A stretch of 64,000 nucleotides of DNA from Novosphingobium ovatum (GCF_009909235.1 NZ_JAAAPO010000002.1:62001-126000), one strand, 5' to 3'. Shown: positions 9,076 to 19,900, counted from the stretch's first letter. The notes: generated from the letters alone by a model not told the origin. Numbers and translations: made by a program.

Positions 9076-9106
9076 CTTTCGATTTTTTCGTTTTACTTTC
9101 TTTTTT
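9076..9106. promoter_or_regulatory. Candidate DeoR-type operator in a divergent promoter
   Basis: The region reads as repeated CTTTC and TTCGTTTT elements (CTTTCG, TTCGTTTT, CTTTC, then a T-run), with an inverted copy AAACGAAAGG at 9049-9058. Direct repeats of TTTCGTTTT-like units are typical of DeoR-family operators such as those of AgaR and GlpR. The site lies midway between the start codons of the transketolase operon and the ABC importer operon, and a DeoR-family gene is in the latter. Control of both operons by that protein is inferred. Confidence 0.5.
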
Positions 9107-9195
9107 GCGCAATCGCCCTTGTGGGGGCGGCGCAAACGCGCTAGTCGCCACACAGAGAGAAGCGATAACGGCAATATATCGCAAGGAGAGGCAGT

Positions 9196-9858
9196 GTGTC
9201 TGGCAAAAAGCGCAGGGTTTGGCATGGCTTGCGTTGCGCGGTGCTGGTGGCGGGCGTGGGCCTGCTGGGCGGCTGCAAGATCCTGACAATCGAGGAAGAT
9301 CGCGCCCGCAAGGCGCAGGTGGGCGGTACGTTTGACGCGGCCGCGCAGGTGGATGCGGCTTGGGCGGCCAAGGTGCTGCCCGCGTTGCAGGCCGCCGCCG
9401 TGCCCTTGCGCGATGTACAGGCGCAGGCCGCCGCCGGAACGCTGGACGCCTATGGTGCGGCGCATGGGCGGCGCGGGATGGATGACGCGCCCTACAGTTT
9501 TGCCGTCACGGGTGAGGGGCAGGTGGTCTCGATCGATCGGGTCAATCCCAATGGCGTGATGGTGTTGCGCGTGGATGGCGTGGGCGATGTGCGGCTGATG
9601 CTTGGCCCGGTGCTGCTGAGCACGGCGGTGCGCGATGCGGTGCCGATGTTTGATTTCAACAGCCTGCCCGATCAGATGGCCTATGGCGCGGTGGCGCGGG
9701 CGATGAACCTGCGGGCGATGGCGGGGATTGCCCCGGCCTTGCAGGGCGTGGTGCCGGGGGCAAGGGTAAGCTTTACCGGGGCGGTGCAGGCATCGGGCGA
9801 TCAAGGCGCGTGGCAGGTGGTGCCGGTGCAACTGGCCCGCGCACGGGGCGGCGCGTGA
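9196..9858 (+). CDS. DUF2291 periplasmic lipoprotein
   Basis: This 220-residue predicted lipoprotein belongs to the DUF2291 group often found beside ribose-type ABC importers. Residues ~10-27 are a lipoprotein signal with lipobox LLGGC, and the mature protein would be anchored in the membrane facing the periplasm. The body contains the recurring sequence KILTIEEDRARKAQ directly after the lipid-modified Cys. The start is GTG at 9196, preceded by AAGGAGAG five bases upstream. Its stop overlaps the ATG of the ABC ATPase gene (TGATG), so it is co-translated with the importer. Its role is not established; help in substrate capture or importer assembly is plausible from the constant gene association. 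Confidence 0.85.
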   Translation: MSGKKRRVWHGLRCAVLVAGVGLLGGCKILTIEEDRARKAQVGGTFDAAAQVDAAWAAKVLPALQAAAVPLRDVQAQAAAGTLDAYGAAHGRRGMDDAPYSFAVTGEGQVVSIDRVNPNGVMVLRVDGVGDVRLMLGPVLLSTAVRDAVPMFDFNSLPDQMAYGAVARAMNLRAMAGIAPALQGVVPGARVSFTGAVQASGDQGAWQVVPVQLARARGGA

Positions 9859-11375
9859 TGCGCCCGCTGATGCGCGCGGCGGGCGTGGTCAAACGCTATG
9901 GCGCGGTGACCGCGCTGCATGGCGTGGATTTTGACCTGATGCCCGGTGAGGTGCATGTCCTAATTGGTGAGAATGGCGCGGGCAAATCGACGCTGATGCG
10001 CATTCTGGCCGGCATTGAATCCCCGACCGAGGGCGCGTTGTATCTGGACGAAGCCCCCGTGCGGCTGAACGGCGTGCGCGATGCGGCCGCGCGCGGGATC
10101 GGCATGGTGCACCAGGAATTGAACCTGTGCCCGAACCTGAGTGTGGCGGAAAACATCTTTCTGTGCGGCACGGGCGCGGAAAAAGGCGGCGTGCTGAACC
10201 GCGCGCATGAGCGGGAGCTGGCCGCGCGGGTGCTGGCGCGGCTGCGGCAGAACATCGACCCGGATCGCCGTGTCGATACGCTGAGCATCGGTGAGCAGCA
10301 GATCGTCGAGATCGCCAAGGCGCTGGCCGAGGATTGCCGCGTGCTGATTCTGGATGAACCGACATCGGCGTTGAGCGAGGCCGAGGTCGAGGTCTTGTTC
10401 GAGGTCATCGCCGACCTGAAGGCGGCGGGTGTCGGGCTGGTCTATATCTCGCACCGGCTGGAGGAATTGCTGCGCGTGGGCGACCGCATCACCGTCATGC
10501 GCGATGGCCAGGTGGTGGCGCGCACCGATGTGGCGCAGGCCTCGGTGGCGTGGATTGTCGAACAGATGCTGGGCGAGGAGGGCCGGTTGGCCCGCGCGCC
10601 GGCCAAGGCTGATGATGGCCCGGTGGTGCTGGAACTGTCGGGCATCGCGCGGCGGCGCGACCGGGTGTCGGCGGCGCTGGAGGGCGTGGATCTGACGGCG
10701 CGGGCGGGCACGATCCTGTGCCTGTACGGCCTGCTGGGGTCTGGCCGGACGGAACTGCTGGAGGTCGCGTTTGGTGCGCGCCGGGCCGATGCTGGGCAGG
10801 TGCGTCTGGCGGGGCAGGACATCACCGCCCTGCCGCTGGACCGGCGGGTGGAACGCGGCCTGTTGTTCGTGTCCGAGGACCGCAAGGCGCAGGGCATTTT
10901 CGCCAATCTGGATGTGGGGCAGAATATCTCGCTGTCCGATCTGGCGCGGATGGCGCGGCGCGGGGTGATCGCCCCGGCGCAGGAAGCGGGCGTGGTGCAA
11001 CGCATGATCGCCCGGTTGGGGGTGAAAACTGCCTCTGCCGCGTCGCCGATTACCGCGCTGTCGGGCGGCAATCAGCAAAAGGCGCTGATCGGGCGGGCGC
11101 TGTTGCCCGGTCCTGTGGCGCTGTTGCTGGATGAGCCAACGCGCGGCATTGATGTGGGCGCGCGGGCCGAAATTTTTGCCACGATCCGCCAATTGGCGGC
11201 CGATGGGCTGGCGGTGGTGTTCACCTCGTCCGACGTACAGGAAGCGCTGGCCATCGCCGACCGCATCGTCGTCATGTCGCGCGGGCAGATCACGCTGGAT
11301 GCGCCGGCCGATGCCTGTGACGAGGGCGCGCTGTACACGGCGGCCAATCGCGCCAATCCGGGAGTGGCCGCATGA
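9858..11375 (+). CDS. Sugar ABC importer ATPase, RbsA type
   Basis: This 505-residue protein has two fused ABC nucleotide-binding domains, as in ribose and other monosaccharide importers of the CUT2 class. The first domain has Walker A GENGAGKST near residue 37, signature LSIGEQQ and Walker B LILDEPTSAL. The second has GLLGSGRTE (the usual degenerate Walker A of CUT2 ATPases), signature LSGGNQQK and LLLDEPTRGIDVGA. It powers uptake through the adjacent permease. The ATG at 9858 overlaps the stop of the DUF2291 gene; the longer start at 9810 would lie inside that gene and is rejected. Ribose, apiose or another furanose/pentose is the likely substrate, by analogy and context. Confidence 0.93.
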   Translation: MRPLMRAAGVVKRYGAVTALHGVDFDLMPGEVHVLIGENGAGKSTLMRILAGIESPTEGALYLDEAPVRLNGVRDAAARGIGMVHQELNLCPNLSVAENIFLCGTGAEKGGVLNRAHERELAARVLARLRQNIDPDRRVDTLSIGEQQIVEIAKALAEDCRVLILDEPTSALSEAEVEVLFEVIADLKAAGVGLVYISHRLEELLRVGDRITVMRDGQVVARTDVAQASVAWIVEQMLGEEGRLARAPAKADDGPVVLELSGIARRRDRVSAALEGVDLTARAGTILCLYGLLGSGRTELLEVAFGARRADAGQVRLAGQDITALPLDRRVERGLLFVSEDRKAQGIFANLDVGQNISLSDLARMARRGVIAPAQEAGVVQRMIARLGVKTASAASPITALSGGNQQKALIGRALLPGPVALLLDEPTRGIDVGARAEIFATIRQLAADGLAVVFTSSDVQEALAIADRIVVMSRGQITLDAPADACDEGALYTAANRANPGVAA

Positions 11376-11415
11376 CCCCCCGTTTCTCCATTCATTTCAT
11401 CAGGATGATCGCATC

Positions 11416-12465
11416 GTGACGCAGGCTGCGCAGAACATCGGAACCGCAGGGGCGGGGCAGGCCACCGCCGGGCAGGTTACGCCGGGCATGGCGCTGTTGC
11501 TGCAATTCCGCACGCTGGTGGCGCTGGCGCTGGTGATCGGCATCTTTGCCGTGCTGGCGCCCAACTTCCTGACGCTGGCCAATGCGTTGATCATGCTGAA
11601 GCATATCGCGATCATCGCCATTCTGGCGATCGGCATGACCTTTGTCATCCTGACTGGCGGGATTGACCTGTCGGTGGGATCGGTGGCGGGGCTGGCCGGG
11701 ATGGTGGCTGGCGCGCTGATCCTCAACGGCCTGCCGCTGACGGCGCTGGGCTATGTCATCTATCCCTCGGTGCCGCTGGTGGTGGGGATGGTGCTGGTGC
11801 TGGGCGTGGGGCTGGGGCTGTTCAATGGCCTGCTGGTCACGCGGTTTCAGGTCGCGCCGTTTATCGCCACGCTGGGCACGCTGTATATCGCGCGCGGGGC
11901 GGCGATGCTGATGTCGGACGGGGCAACATTCCCCAATCTGGTGGGCAGCGCGGATCTGGGCAATCTGGGCTTTGGCTGGCTGGGCGCGGGGCGGATGCTG
12001 GGCGTGCCGGTGCCGGTGTGGATTTTGGCCGGGCTGGCCGCGGCTGCGGCGTGGGTGGCGGGTGCCACCACCTTTGGCCGCCGCGTCTATGCCGTGGGCG
12101 GCAGCGAGCGCGCCGCGCTGTTGTCGGGCGTGCGGGTGCCGCGCATCAAATATGCCGTTTACGCGATTTCGGGCGGGATGGCGGCGCTGGTGGGGATGCT
12201 GGTGGCGTCCGATCTGGTGGCGGCGCATCCCGCGTCGGGGGAATCGTTTGAACTGTCGGCGATTGCCGCCGTGGTGCTGGGCGGTACCTCGCTGGCCGGA
12301 GGGCGCGGGACGATTGGCGGCACGCTGATCGGCGCCTGTGTGATTGGTGTGCTGGGCGATGGGATGGTCATGGTCGGAATCAGCGAATTCTGGCAGATGG
12401 TGATCAAGGGCGCGGTGATTATCGCCGCGGTGGTACTTGATCGTCTGCAGGAAAGGCTTGGTTGA
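11416..12465 (+). CDS. Sugar ABC importer permease, RbsC type
   Basis: This 349-residue inner-membrane permease of the CUT2 class has about eight to ten hydrophobic helices. The family motif MTFVILTGGIDLSVGSV lies near residue 75 and VLGGTSLAGGRGTIGGTLIG near residues 276-295. The frame is open upstream, but the sensible start is GTG at 11416 (MTQAAQNIG), which follows the ATPase gene by 40 bases and has AGGAT about nine bases upstream. It forms the translocation pore of the importer made by the surrounding genes. Confidence 0.92.
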   Translation: MTQAAQNIGTAGAGQATAGQVTPGMALLLQFRTLVALALVIGIFAVLAPNFLTLANALIMLKHIAIIAILAIGMTFVILTGGIDLSVGSVAGLAGMVAGALILNGLPLTALGYVIYPSVPLVVGMVLVLGVGLGLFNGLLVTRFQVAPFIATLGTLYIARGAAMLMSDGATFPNLVGSADLGNLGFGWLGAGRMLGVPVPVWILAGLAAAAAWVAGATTFGRRVYAVGGSERAALLSGVRVPRIKYAVYAISGGMAALVGMLVASDLVAAHPASGESFELSAIAAVVLGGTSLAGGRGTIGGTLIGACVIGVLGDGMVMVGISEFWQMVIKGAVIIAAVVLDRLQERLG

Positions 12466-12470
12466 AGACT

Positions 12471-14269
<1,799 letters not shown>

Positions 14270-14308
14270 ACCTTTCCCTTCCTTCCTTTCCCCCCAATGA
14301 GGACCGCA

Positions 14309-15283
14309 ATGAGCAAGCTGACTTTTGGTGCCGGCATCTGGCACTTTGCCACCTATGTCGACCGTTACGCCACCGATGGCTATGGTCCGGCCAAGTCGTT
14401 GATCGAGATGATCGATCTGGCGGGGCAGGTGCGGGATCTGTCGGTCGTGGACATCAACGCCCCGTGGAGCTCGGATGTCTCGGTCGAGGCGGTCGAGCAG
14501 GCGCTGGCCCGCAACAACCTGTCGGTGATCGGCATCACGCCCGAAATCTATACCCGTCAATTTGCCAAGGGCGCCTTTACCAATCCGGACGCGGGCGTGC
14601 GCCGCGCCGCCAACGAATTGTGCAACGATGCGGCCAATCTGGTCCGCCGTCTTGGCGCCAGCTATGTGAAGCTGTGGCCGGGGCAGGATGGCTGGGACTA
14701 CCCGTTCCAGGTTGACCACCGCACCCAATGGCGCCGCTCGATCGAGGGTATCGCCGAACTGGCCAGCCAGAACCCCGATCTGAAATTCGTGATCGAATAC
14801 AAGCCGCGCGAGCCGCGCGTGCATATGAGCTATTCCTCGGTCGCGCGCACGCTGCTGGGGATCGAGGCGATGGGCCTGCCTAATGTCGGCATCCTGCTGG
14901 ACTTTGGCCATGCGCTGTTTGGCGGGGAAAGTCCGGCCGATTCGGCGCAATTGGCGATCGACCATGGCCGCCTGTTCGGCATGGACGTGAACGACAATCT
15001 GAGAAGCTGGGACGATGACATGGTGGCCGGCACCGTCCATCCGATCGAGCTGTTCGAGTTCTTCTACACCCTGCGCAAGAACAATTGGGAAGGCGTGTGG
15101 CAGCTGGACCAGTTCCCCTTCCGCGAGGATTGCGTCGAGGCGGCCGACATGGCGATCGACTTCCTGAAACATATTGATGCCGCGCTCGACCGTCTGGACT
15201 TTGCCGAGATGCAGGACGCGCAGGACCGCCATGATGCGCTGACGGCGCAAAAATTGGCGCGCAAGGCGTTGTTTGGCGTCTAA
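14309..15283 (+). CDS. Xylose-isomerase-like TIM-barrel protein (candidate D-apiose isomerase)
   Basis: This 324-residue protein of the AP-endonuclease-2/xylose isomerase-like TIM-barrel superfamily is the last gene of the importer operon. Metal-ligand motifs at the strand ends are visible: [11 protein letters not shown] near residue 154, [12 protein letters not shown] near 197, GMDVNDN near 226, and WQLDQFPF near 270. [16 protein letters not shown] near 120 is a distinctive family stretch. The start at 14309 has TGAGGA about six bases upstream; a start at 14297 would add four residues. With a keto-sugar kinase and a split transketolase nearby, an aldose-ketose isomerase is the missing first step, and D-apiose to D-apulose fits best. 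An epimerase for another sugar is the main alternative. Confidence 0.85.
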   Translation: MSKLTFGAGIWHFATYVDRYATDGYGPAKSLIEMIDLAGQVRDLSVVDINAPWSSDVSVEAVEQALARNNLSVIGITPEIYTRQFAKGAFTNPDAGVRRAANELCNDAANLVRRLGASYVKLWPGQDGWDYPFQVDHRTQWRRSIEGIAELASQNPDLKFVIEYKPREPRVHMSYSSVARTLLGIEAMGLPNVGILLDFGHALFGGESPADSAQLAIDHGRLFGMDVNDNLRSWDDDMVAGTVHPIELFEFFYTLRKNNWEGVWQLDQFPFREDCVEAADMAIDFLKHIDAALDRLDFAEMQDAQDRHDALTAQKLARKALFGV

Positions 15284-15308
15284 ACGGGCGAGAAATCGCA
15301 AATAAACG

Positions 15309-15337
15309 AAAGGGCGGGCCGGTTGGCTCGCCCTTTT
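15309..15337 (+). terminator. Intrinsic terminator after the sugar operon
   Basis: AAAGGGCGGGCC, a GGTT loop and GGCTCGCCCTTT form a 12-bp stem with one G-T pair, followed by one more T. It lies 26 bases after the isomerase stop codon and ends the plus-strand sugar operon. The A-rich 5' arm would also serve the convergent RibBA-like gene. Confidence 0.85.
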
Positions 15338-15348
15338 GCCTGTGGCGG

Positions 15349-16422
15349 TCAGGCGCTCGTGCGCAGCCCCTGTTGCCCGACAATCCGCAGCCCATAGGCA
15401 GCCAGCGCCAGCGGATCGACCGCCCGGTCGCTGAGCAAGGTCAGTGCCTGCACCCCCAGATCGGCCAACACTTCGGCGCCGATGCCATGATCGCGCAGGG
15501 CGGTGACGGGCAGGGTGGGAGCGGCGGGCAGATCGGGATGGATCAGCACGATCACGCCGCCACCGGCCGCCGCAATCGCTGCCATGGCCATCGGGATCAG
15601 CCCCTGACGCGGGCCGCATTCGTGCAACATGTCGGCCAGTGGATCGGCCACGTGGATGCGCACCAGCGTGGGGTGATCGGGCGCAACCCGCCCCTTGATC
15701 AGCGCGGTGGCGTGCGGATGGCCGGTGCGGTTACGGTATTGGCGCAAGGTCCAAACGCCGTGCCCGGCGCTTTCCATCCGCCGTTCCTCGACGCAATCCA
15801 GCAGGCGGTCGTGCTGACGGCGATAGGCGATCAGGCTGCGGATCGACACCAGCGGCAGGCCATGCAAACGCGCGAATGCGTCCAATTCCAGCCGGTTGGC
15901 GACATTGCCCTGCGCGTTCAATATCTGGCAGGTGACAGCCGCTTCGCCGCCGGCCCAACTGGCCAGATCAACCGCCGCCTCGGCCAGGCCAGCGCGGGCC
16001 AGCACTCCGCCCGGCCGCGCCAACAGCGGCGTGACATGGCCGGGCATCCGTACAGCAAAGGCATCAGCATCGGGCGCGATCGCGGCGGCGATGGTTTGCG
16101 CGCGCCCCTGCGCCGAAACGGGATGCGCGGTCAACGTCGCGCCGTCGATCGGCGGCAGGAACGCCGTGCCATGGCGGGCGCCATTGCCACCCGGAATGGG
16201 TTGCAGCCCCAACCGGGCCGCCCGCGCCGCGCTGATGCACAGGCATGGCAATCCGCGCGCCTGACGCAGCATCAGGTTGACCGCCGCATCATCGGCATGC
16301 TGGGCCGCGATCACCATATGGCCGCCGCTTTCGCGTGCTTCGTCATCGATCAGGATGGCCATGCGTCCGTCCAGCAACAGGCGTGCGACATGGTTATCCG
16401 GGGCATGCGGTGCGGGCATCAT
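15349..16422 (-). CDS. RibBA-like protein with degraded active sites
   Basis: This 357-residue protein has the two-domain layout of RibBA: a 3,4-dihydroxy-2-butanone-4-phosphate synthase domain (about residues 10-215) and a GTP cyclohydrolase II-like domain (about 225-350). The first is recognisable from MAILIDDEARESGGHMVIAA and PGHVTPLLARPGGVLARAG. Several residues conserved in active synthases are changed: the DRENEGD motif reads ARESGGH, the RHG motif reads RQARG, and GHTEA reads GLAEA. The second domain has only one of the zinc-binding Cys region (HECGPRQGL). The start at 16422 has GGGATGG just upstream. It is divergent from a TonB receptor. A housekeeping riboflavin role is unlikely; it may be a repurposed or inactive paralogue. 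Confidence 0.8.
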   Translation of the reverse strand: MMPAPHAPDNHVARLLLDGRMAILIDDEARESGGHMVIAAQHADDAAVNLMLRQARGLPCLCISAARAARLGLQPIPGGNGARHGTAFLPPIDGATLTAHPVSAQGRAQTIAAAIAPDADAFAVRMPGHVTPLLARPGGVLARAGLAEAAVDLASWAGGEAAVTCQILNAQGNVANRLELDAFARLHGLPLVSIRSLIAYRRQHDRLLDCVEERRMESAGHGVWTLRQYRNRTGHPHATALIKGRVAPDHPTLVRIHVADPLADMLHECGPRQGLIPMAMAAIAAAGGGVIVLIHPDLPAAPTLPVTALRDHGIGAEVLADLGVQALTLLSDRAVDPLALAAYGLRIVGQQGLRTSA

Positions 16423-16506
16423 CGGCCATCCCATCCAACGCGCGGGGCCAGTGTGCGGGGAGATCCGCCGCTGCCTTCGTTTGCGCAAGTTAATGGGGTC
16501 ATAGTC

Positions 16507-16518
16507 ATGTGATACATA
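16507..16518. promoter_or_regulatory. Shared inverted-repeat motif, copy 1
   Basis: ATGTGATACATA contains the inverted repeat ATGT-GAT-ACAT. It lies in the 231-base gap between the divergent RibBA-like and TonB receptor genes. The same 12 bases occur at 23949-23960 upstream of the stilbene oxygenase gene. The GT-NNN-AC core recalls operators of FadR/VanR-type GntR regulators, though no GntR gene is in the window. Confidence 0.5.
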
Positions 16519-16552
16519 AAGGCAACAGCTTTCGCTTTCTTTCGATTGCCCA

Positions 16553-16580
16553 TTGTGGATTGCGATAGCGGATGTATAAC
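16553..16580 (+). promoter_or_regulatory. Predicted sigma-70-type promoter of the TonB receptor gene
   Basis: TTGTGG at 16553-16558 and TATAAC at 16575-16580 are separated by 16 bases. The -10 is embedded in ATGTATAACGCC, which recurs exactly at the gentisate operon promoter. The receptor start codon is 74 bases downstream. Confidence 0.5.
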
Positions 16581-16653
16581 GCCGGCCAATTGCCGTGACC
16601 TCGTATGATTGCGGGGTATAGCGGTAACCAACCCTTCAGGAGGAGAGGATCTG

Positions 16654-18927
16654 ATGCATTCCTGCAAGTTGCTTGTTGGCGCCAGCGTTCTGGCATTTGC
16701 CGTGTCGGCTTCGGTCGCGCAGGCCGCTGACGCGCCCGCCAATGGTGAGACCGAAATCGTCGTCACCGCGCAGAAGCGTACCGAAAATCTGCGCGACACG
16801 CCTTCGGCTGTGGCTGTGGTCGCCCCGGTCCAGCTGACCAAGAGCGGCGTCACCACCATCGATGATCTGGGCAAGGCGGTGCCTTCGCTGGTGGCGCAGC
16901 CCGCGACCAGCACGCTGCGTCCCTTCTATACCCTGCGCGGCGTCAGCACCGCCGTGGTCACCGTGGGTTCGCCCAGCGGCGTGGCCGTGATGCTGGATGG
17001 CGTCACGCTGGCCCCTGAATCGCTGGCCGCGCGCCAGCTGTCCGATATCGCCAGTGTTGAAGTGCTGCGCGGGCCGCAGTCGACGCTGGGTGGCCGCGCC
17101 GCCTCGATCGGCGTGGTCAACATCGTCACGCGCAAGCCGACCAGCACCCTGCAGGGGCAGGCCAGCGCCACCATCACCACCGACAACGAATATCGCGCGC
17201 AGGCTTTTGTTTCGGGTCCGCTCAGCGATACGATCGGTTTCACGGTCTCGGCATTCGGGTCGCACACCGAATTCCTCTCGCGCAACCTGACGACTGGCAA
17301 GCATGACTATGCCGACAACTATGGCATCCGTGGCAAGTTGCAGTTCACCCCGTTTGACGGGCTGAAGGTGACGCTGTCGGGCAATTATGTCGACACGCGC
17401 GATGTAGGTGCCTTCCAGGCCTATACCTATGTCGACAGCAGCGCGCTGTTCCGTGGCACCTATACGCAGGGCGCCGCTTTGCCGGGCATCACGCCCAAGG
17501 CCCAGAACGCCGATTACGCGACGATCCATACCCCCGGTCAGCGCTCCAAGGACCAGCTCTACAGCCTGACCGCCGAATATCGCGTGGGCAAGTTCACGCT
17601 GACCTCGCTGAGCGCCTATTCCAAGGAAAAGCGCGACCTGCGTTATGACGTCTATCTGCAGATGGTGGACTGGGCCTCGTTGCGCACGGCGGGCGCCAAC
17701 AGCTGGGACAACACGCAGCGGTCGCAGCTGGACATCACCGGCTTCAATCAGGAATTCCGTTTCGCCTCGGATGATCTTGGCTTTGTCCGGGTGCTGGGCG
17801 GCGTCTATTACGACTATAGCAAGACCGCGTTCCAGTTTGACCGCCCCGCCTTTGGCACGCCGATCCCGTTTGGCGCCTATCGCGTGGCGGAAAACAACTC
17901 CTATGCCGCCTATATCCGCGCCGACTGGAAGCTGACGCCCTCGACCACGGTGATCACCGGCCTGCGCTATAACCATGACAAGGTCGGCTATCTGTACCAG
18001 TTGCAGTATAACACCACGCCGGCCTCCTCGACCGTCGGGTTCACCCGCGCCGGTTCGGAGTCGTTCAACACGCTGGTGGGCGACATCACGGTCAAGCAGG
18101 ACATCGCCGACCGCGTGAACGTCTATGCCAAATATTCGCGCGGCTATAAGCCCAAGGTGTACAATCTGGACGGCACCTTCACCGCGTCGAACACCATCAC
18201 GCCGGTGAACAAGGAGCAGGTTGACGGCTTTGAACTGGGCCTCAAGGGCGACTTCCTTGACCGCCGCCTGACGCTGGCGGTGGCCGGTTTCTACACCGTC
18301 TATCGCAACTTCCAGGTGCAGAGCGTTGACCCGACCGCCTCGGTCCCCACCTTCCAGATGACCAATGCGGGCAAGGCCAGCACGCGCGGCGTCGAGGTTG
18401 ACGCCACCATCCGTCCGGGCGCGGGCTTTACCGTGAATTTTGCCGGGGCCTACACCGATGCGCGTTACGACAGCTTTGTGGGCGCCAACTGCTATTCGGG
18501 CCAGACCGCCGCGCAGGGCTGCGTCACAGTTGGCAGCTCCAGCTTCCAGGACCTGTCGGGCAAGCGTTTGCCCACCGCGCCGATGTGGAAGTTCACCGCT
18601 GGCGTCGACAAGCGGATCGCGCTGGATGACGAGCTGAACCTGACGCTGGGCGGGGTGATGACCTATCAGTCCTCGATCGCCTATAGCTCGAACTGGAACC
18701 CTGGCTCGGTGCAGACGGCCTATGCCTTGCTGAACCTGTCGGTGGGCGTGGCCAGCAAGTCCGAGCGTTGGAGCGTGACCGCCTTTGTCAACAACGTCAC
18801 CGATCAGCACTACCTGTCCAATATCTCGGACGTGGGCGGGCGCTGGGGCAACAAGCCGGTGTTCACCGGCTGGTACGGCCGTGACGCCGCGCGCTATGCG
18901 GGGCTGCGTCTGGAAAGCAAGTTCTAA
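16654..18927 (+). CDS. TonB-dependent outer-membrane receptor
   Basis: This 757-residue TonB-dependent receptor is of the sphingomonad type. A Sec signal covers about residues 1-24, ending VAQA. The plug follows with TEIVVTAQKRTENLRDTPSA near residue 30, and the 22-strand barrel runs to the end, with the outer-membrane terminal pattern YAGLRLESKF. The start at 16654 is preceded by AGGAGGAGAGG; a start at 16609 would add 15 residues with no signal-like sequence. These receptors import siderophores, glycans or aromatic ligands using the proton motive force. Its promoter shares a 12-base core with the gentisate operon, and its upstream region shares an operator-like motif with the stilbene oxygenase gene, so an aromatic or phenolic substrate is inferred. 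Confidence 0.93.
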   Translation: MHSCKLLVGASVLAFAVSASVAQAADAPANGETEIVVTAQKRTENLRDTPSAVAVVAPVQLTKSGVTTIDDLGKAVPSLVAQPATSTLRPFYTLRGVSTAVVTVGSPSGVAVMLDGVTLAPESLAARQLSDIASVEVLRGPQSTLGGRAASIGVVNIVTRKPTSTLQGQASATITTDNEYRAQAFVSGPLSDTIGFTVSAFGSHTEFLSRNLTTGKHDYADNYGIRGKLQFTPFDGLKVTLSGNYVDTRDVGAFQAYTYVDSSALFRGTYTQGAALPGITPKAQNADYATIHTPGQRSKDQLYSLTAEYRVGKFTLTSLSAYSKEKRDLRYDVYLQMVDWASLRTAGANSWDNTQRSQLDITGFNQEFRFASDDLGFVRVLGGVYYDYSKTAFQFDRPAFGTPIPFGAYRVAENNSYAAYIRADWKLTPSTTVITGLRYNHDKVGYLYQLQYNTTPASSTVGFTRAGSESFNTLVGDITVKQDIADRVNVYAKYSRGYKPKVYNLDGTFTASNTITPVNKEQVDGFELGLKGDFLDRRLTLAVAGFYTVYRNFQVQSVDPTASVPTFQMTNAGKASTRGVEVDATIRPGAGFTVNFAGAYTDARYDSFVGANCYSGQTAAQGCVTVGSSSFQDLSGKRLPTAPMWKFTAGVDKRIALDDELNLTLGGVMTYQSSIAYSSNWNPGSVQTAYALLNLSVGVASKSERWSVTAFVNNVTDQHYLSNISDVGGRWGNKPVFTGWYGRDAARYAGLRLESKF

Positions 18928-18960
18928 AACGCCCCACACGGCCTAGGCTGTGTGACATGA

Positions 18961-18997
18961 CGGGGCCGGGTGGCGATGTGCCATCCGGCCCTGTTTT
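18961..18997 (+). terminator. Intrinsic terminator after the TonB receptor
   Basis: CGGGGCCGGGTGGC, loop GATGT and GCCATCCGGCCCTG form a 14-bp stem with two G-T pairs, followed by TTTT. A smaller palindrome, CACACGGCCTAGGCTGTGTG, lies just before it at about 18935-18954. Confidence 0.85.
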
Positions 18998-19080
18998 GCG
19001 TGTGGTGATACCGATTGCACGGGCAGGGGGAACGGGTTTAGGCAAGGCGCGCGCGCCGATGGGGCGTGCATGGGAACGGG

Positions 19081-19890
19081 ATGCGGGTGGTGGAGCAGGA
19101 AGAGGCGGCGACAGGCGGGCAGGGCGGAGCCAAACGGCGCGGCATCCAGTCGGTCGAGATCGGGTTGCACGTGCTGGAGGCGGTGGCGGCGATGGATGGC
19201 CCGGCGCCTTTGGGCCAGATCGCGGCGGCCTGCGCCATGCCTTCGCCACAGGTGCACCGCTATTTGCAAAGCCTGATCGCCGCCGGTTTCGCCCATCAAC
19301 AGGCCGACACCGGCCGGTATGAGCTGGGTCCGGGGGCGCTGCGCATGGGGCTGGTGGCATTGGCGCGGGTGGATGCGTTTCACCACATCGACGCGATGCT
19401 GCCCGATCTGGTGCGGCGCACGGGCCTGACGGTGCAGGTGGCGGCGCTGGGGCCTATGGGGCCGACGATTGTACGCTGGGCGATGGGGCGTCCGGCGGTG
19501 ATGACCTCGTTCAGCGTGGGCTCGGTGCTGCCGCTGGCGGGATCGGCCACCGGGCGGGTGTTTCTGGCCTGGATGCCAGAGGCCGAGACCGAGGCGCTGA
19601 TCCGCGCCGAGATCCGCCGGGGCGCGGTGCGCGCTGCCGAAGTTGCCGCGATGCGCGCCGCTGTGCGCGCGGCGGGCCGGGCGCAGGTGGAGGGCACCAT
19701 GGCGCCGGGGCTGCGGGCGGTGGCCTTTCCGATTTTTGACCTGCAGGGCCGCGTGGCGCTGAGCGCGACCGCTGTGCGTCTGGCGGCGGGGGATGATCCA
19801 ACAGGCGACGCCGCGACCGAGGAACTGGGCCAGATGTGTGCCGAGATCAGCGCCCATCTGGGCTGGCGGGAAAAACAGGATTACCGCTAA
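19081..19890 (+). CDS. IclR-family transcriptional regulator
   Basis: This 269-residue IclR-type regulator has an N-terminal winged helix (RRGIQSVEIGLHVLEAVAAM, then AAACAMPSPQVHRYLQSL at about residues 20-70). Its C-terminal GAF-like effector domain has VGSVLPLAGSATGRVFLAW near residue 150. The start at 19081 is chosen; GTG at 19066 would add five residues. It is immediately upstream of the gentisate pathway genes, with 103 bases between, and IclR proteins commonly control ring-cleavage operons in response to the aromatic substrate or an intermediate. The perfect inverted repeat at 19903-19918 in the next promoter is the natural candidate site. The effector, gentisate or a precursor, is inferred. 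Confidence 0.92.
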   Translation: MRVVEQEEAATGGQGGAKRRGIQSVEIGLHVLEAVAAMDGPAPLGQIAAACAMPSPQVHRYLQSLIAAGFAHQQADTGRYELGPGALRMGLVALARVDAFHHIDAMLPDLVRRTGLTVQVAALGPMGPTIVRWAMGRPAVMTSFSVGSVLPLAGSATGRVFLAWMPEAETEALIRAEIRRGAVRAAEVAAMRAAVRAAGRAQVEGTMAPGLRAVAFPIFDLQGRVALSATAVRLAAGDDPTGDAATEELGQMCAEISAHLGWREKQDYR

Positions 19891-19900
19891 ACATTTCGGA

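Noticed and set aside
15349..16422. Calling this the housekeeping ribBA and looking for an FMN riboswitch upstream
   Set aside because: Key catalytic residues are missing and the upstream region shows no FMN-riboswitch-like conserved stems.
16636..18939. A 767-residue open frame antisense to the TonB receptor
   Set aside because: The composition is that of a shadow frame (Arg, Gly, His rich, no motifs), while the plus strand encodes a complete receptor.
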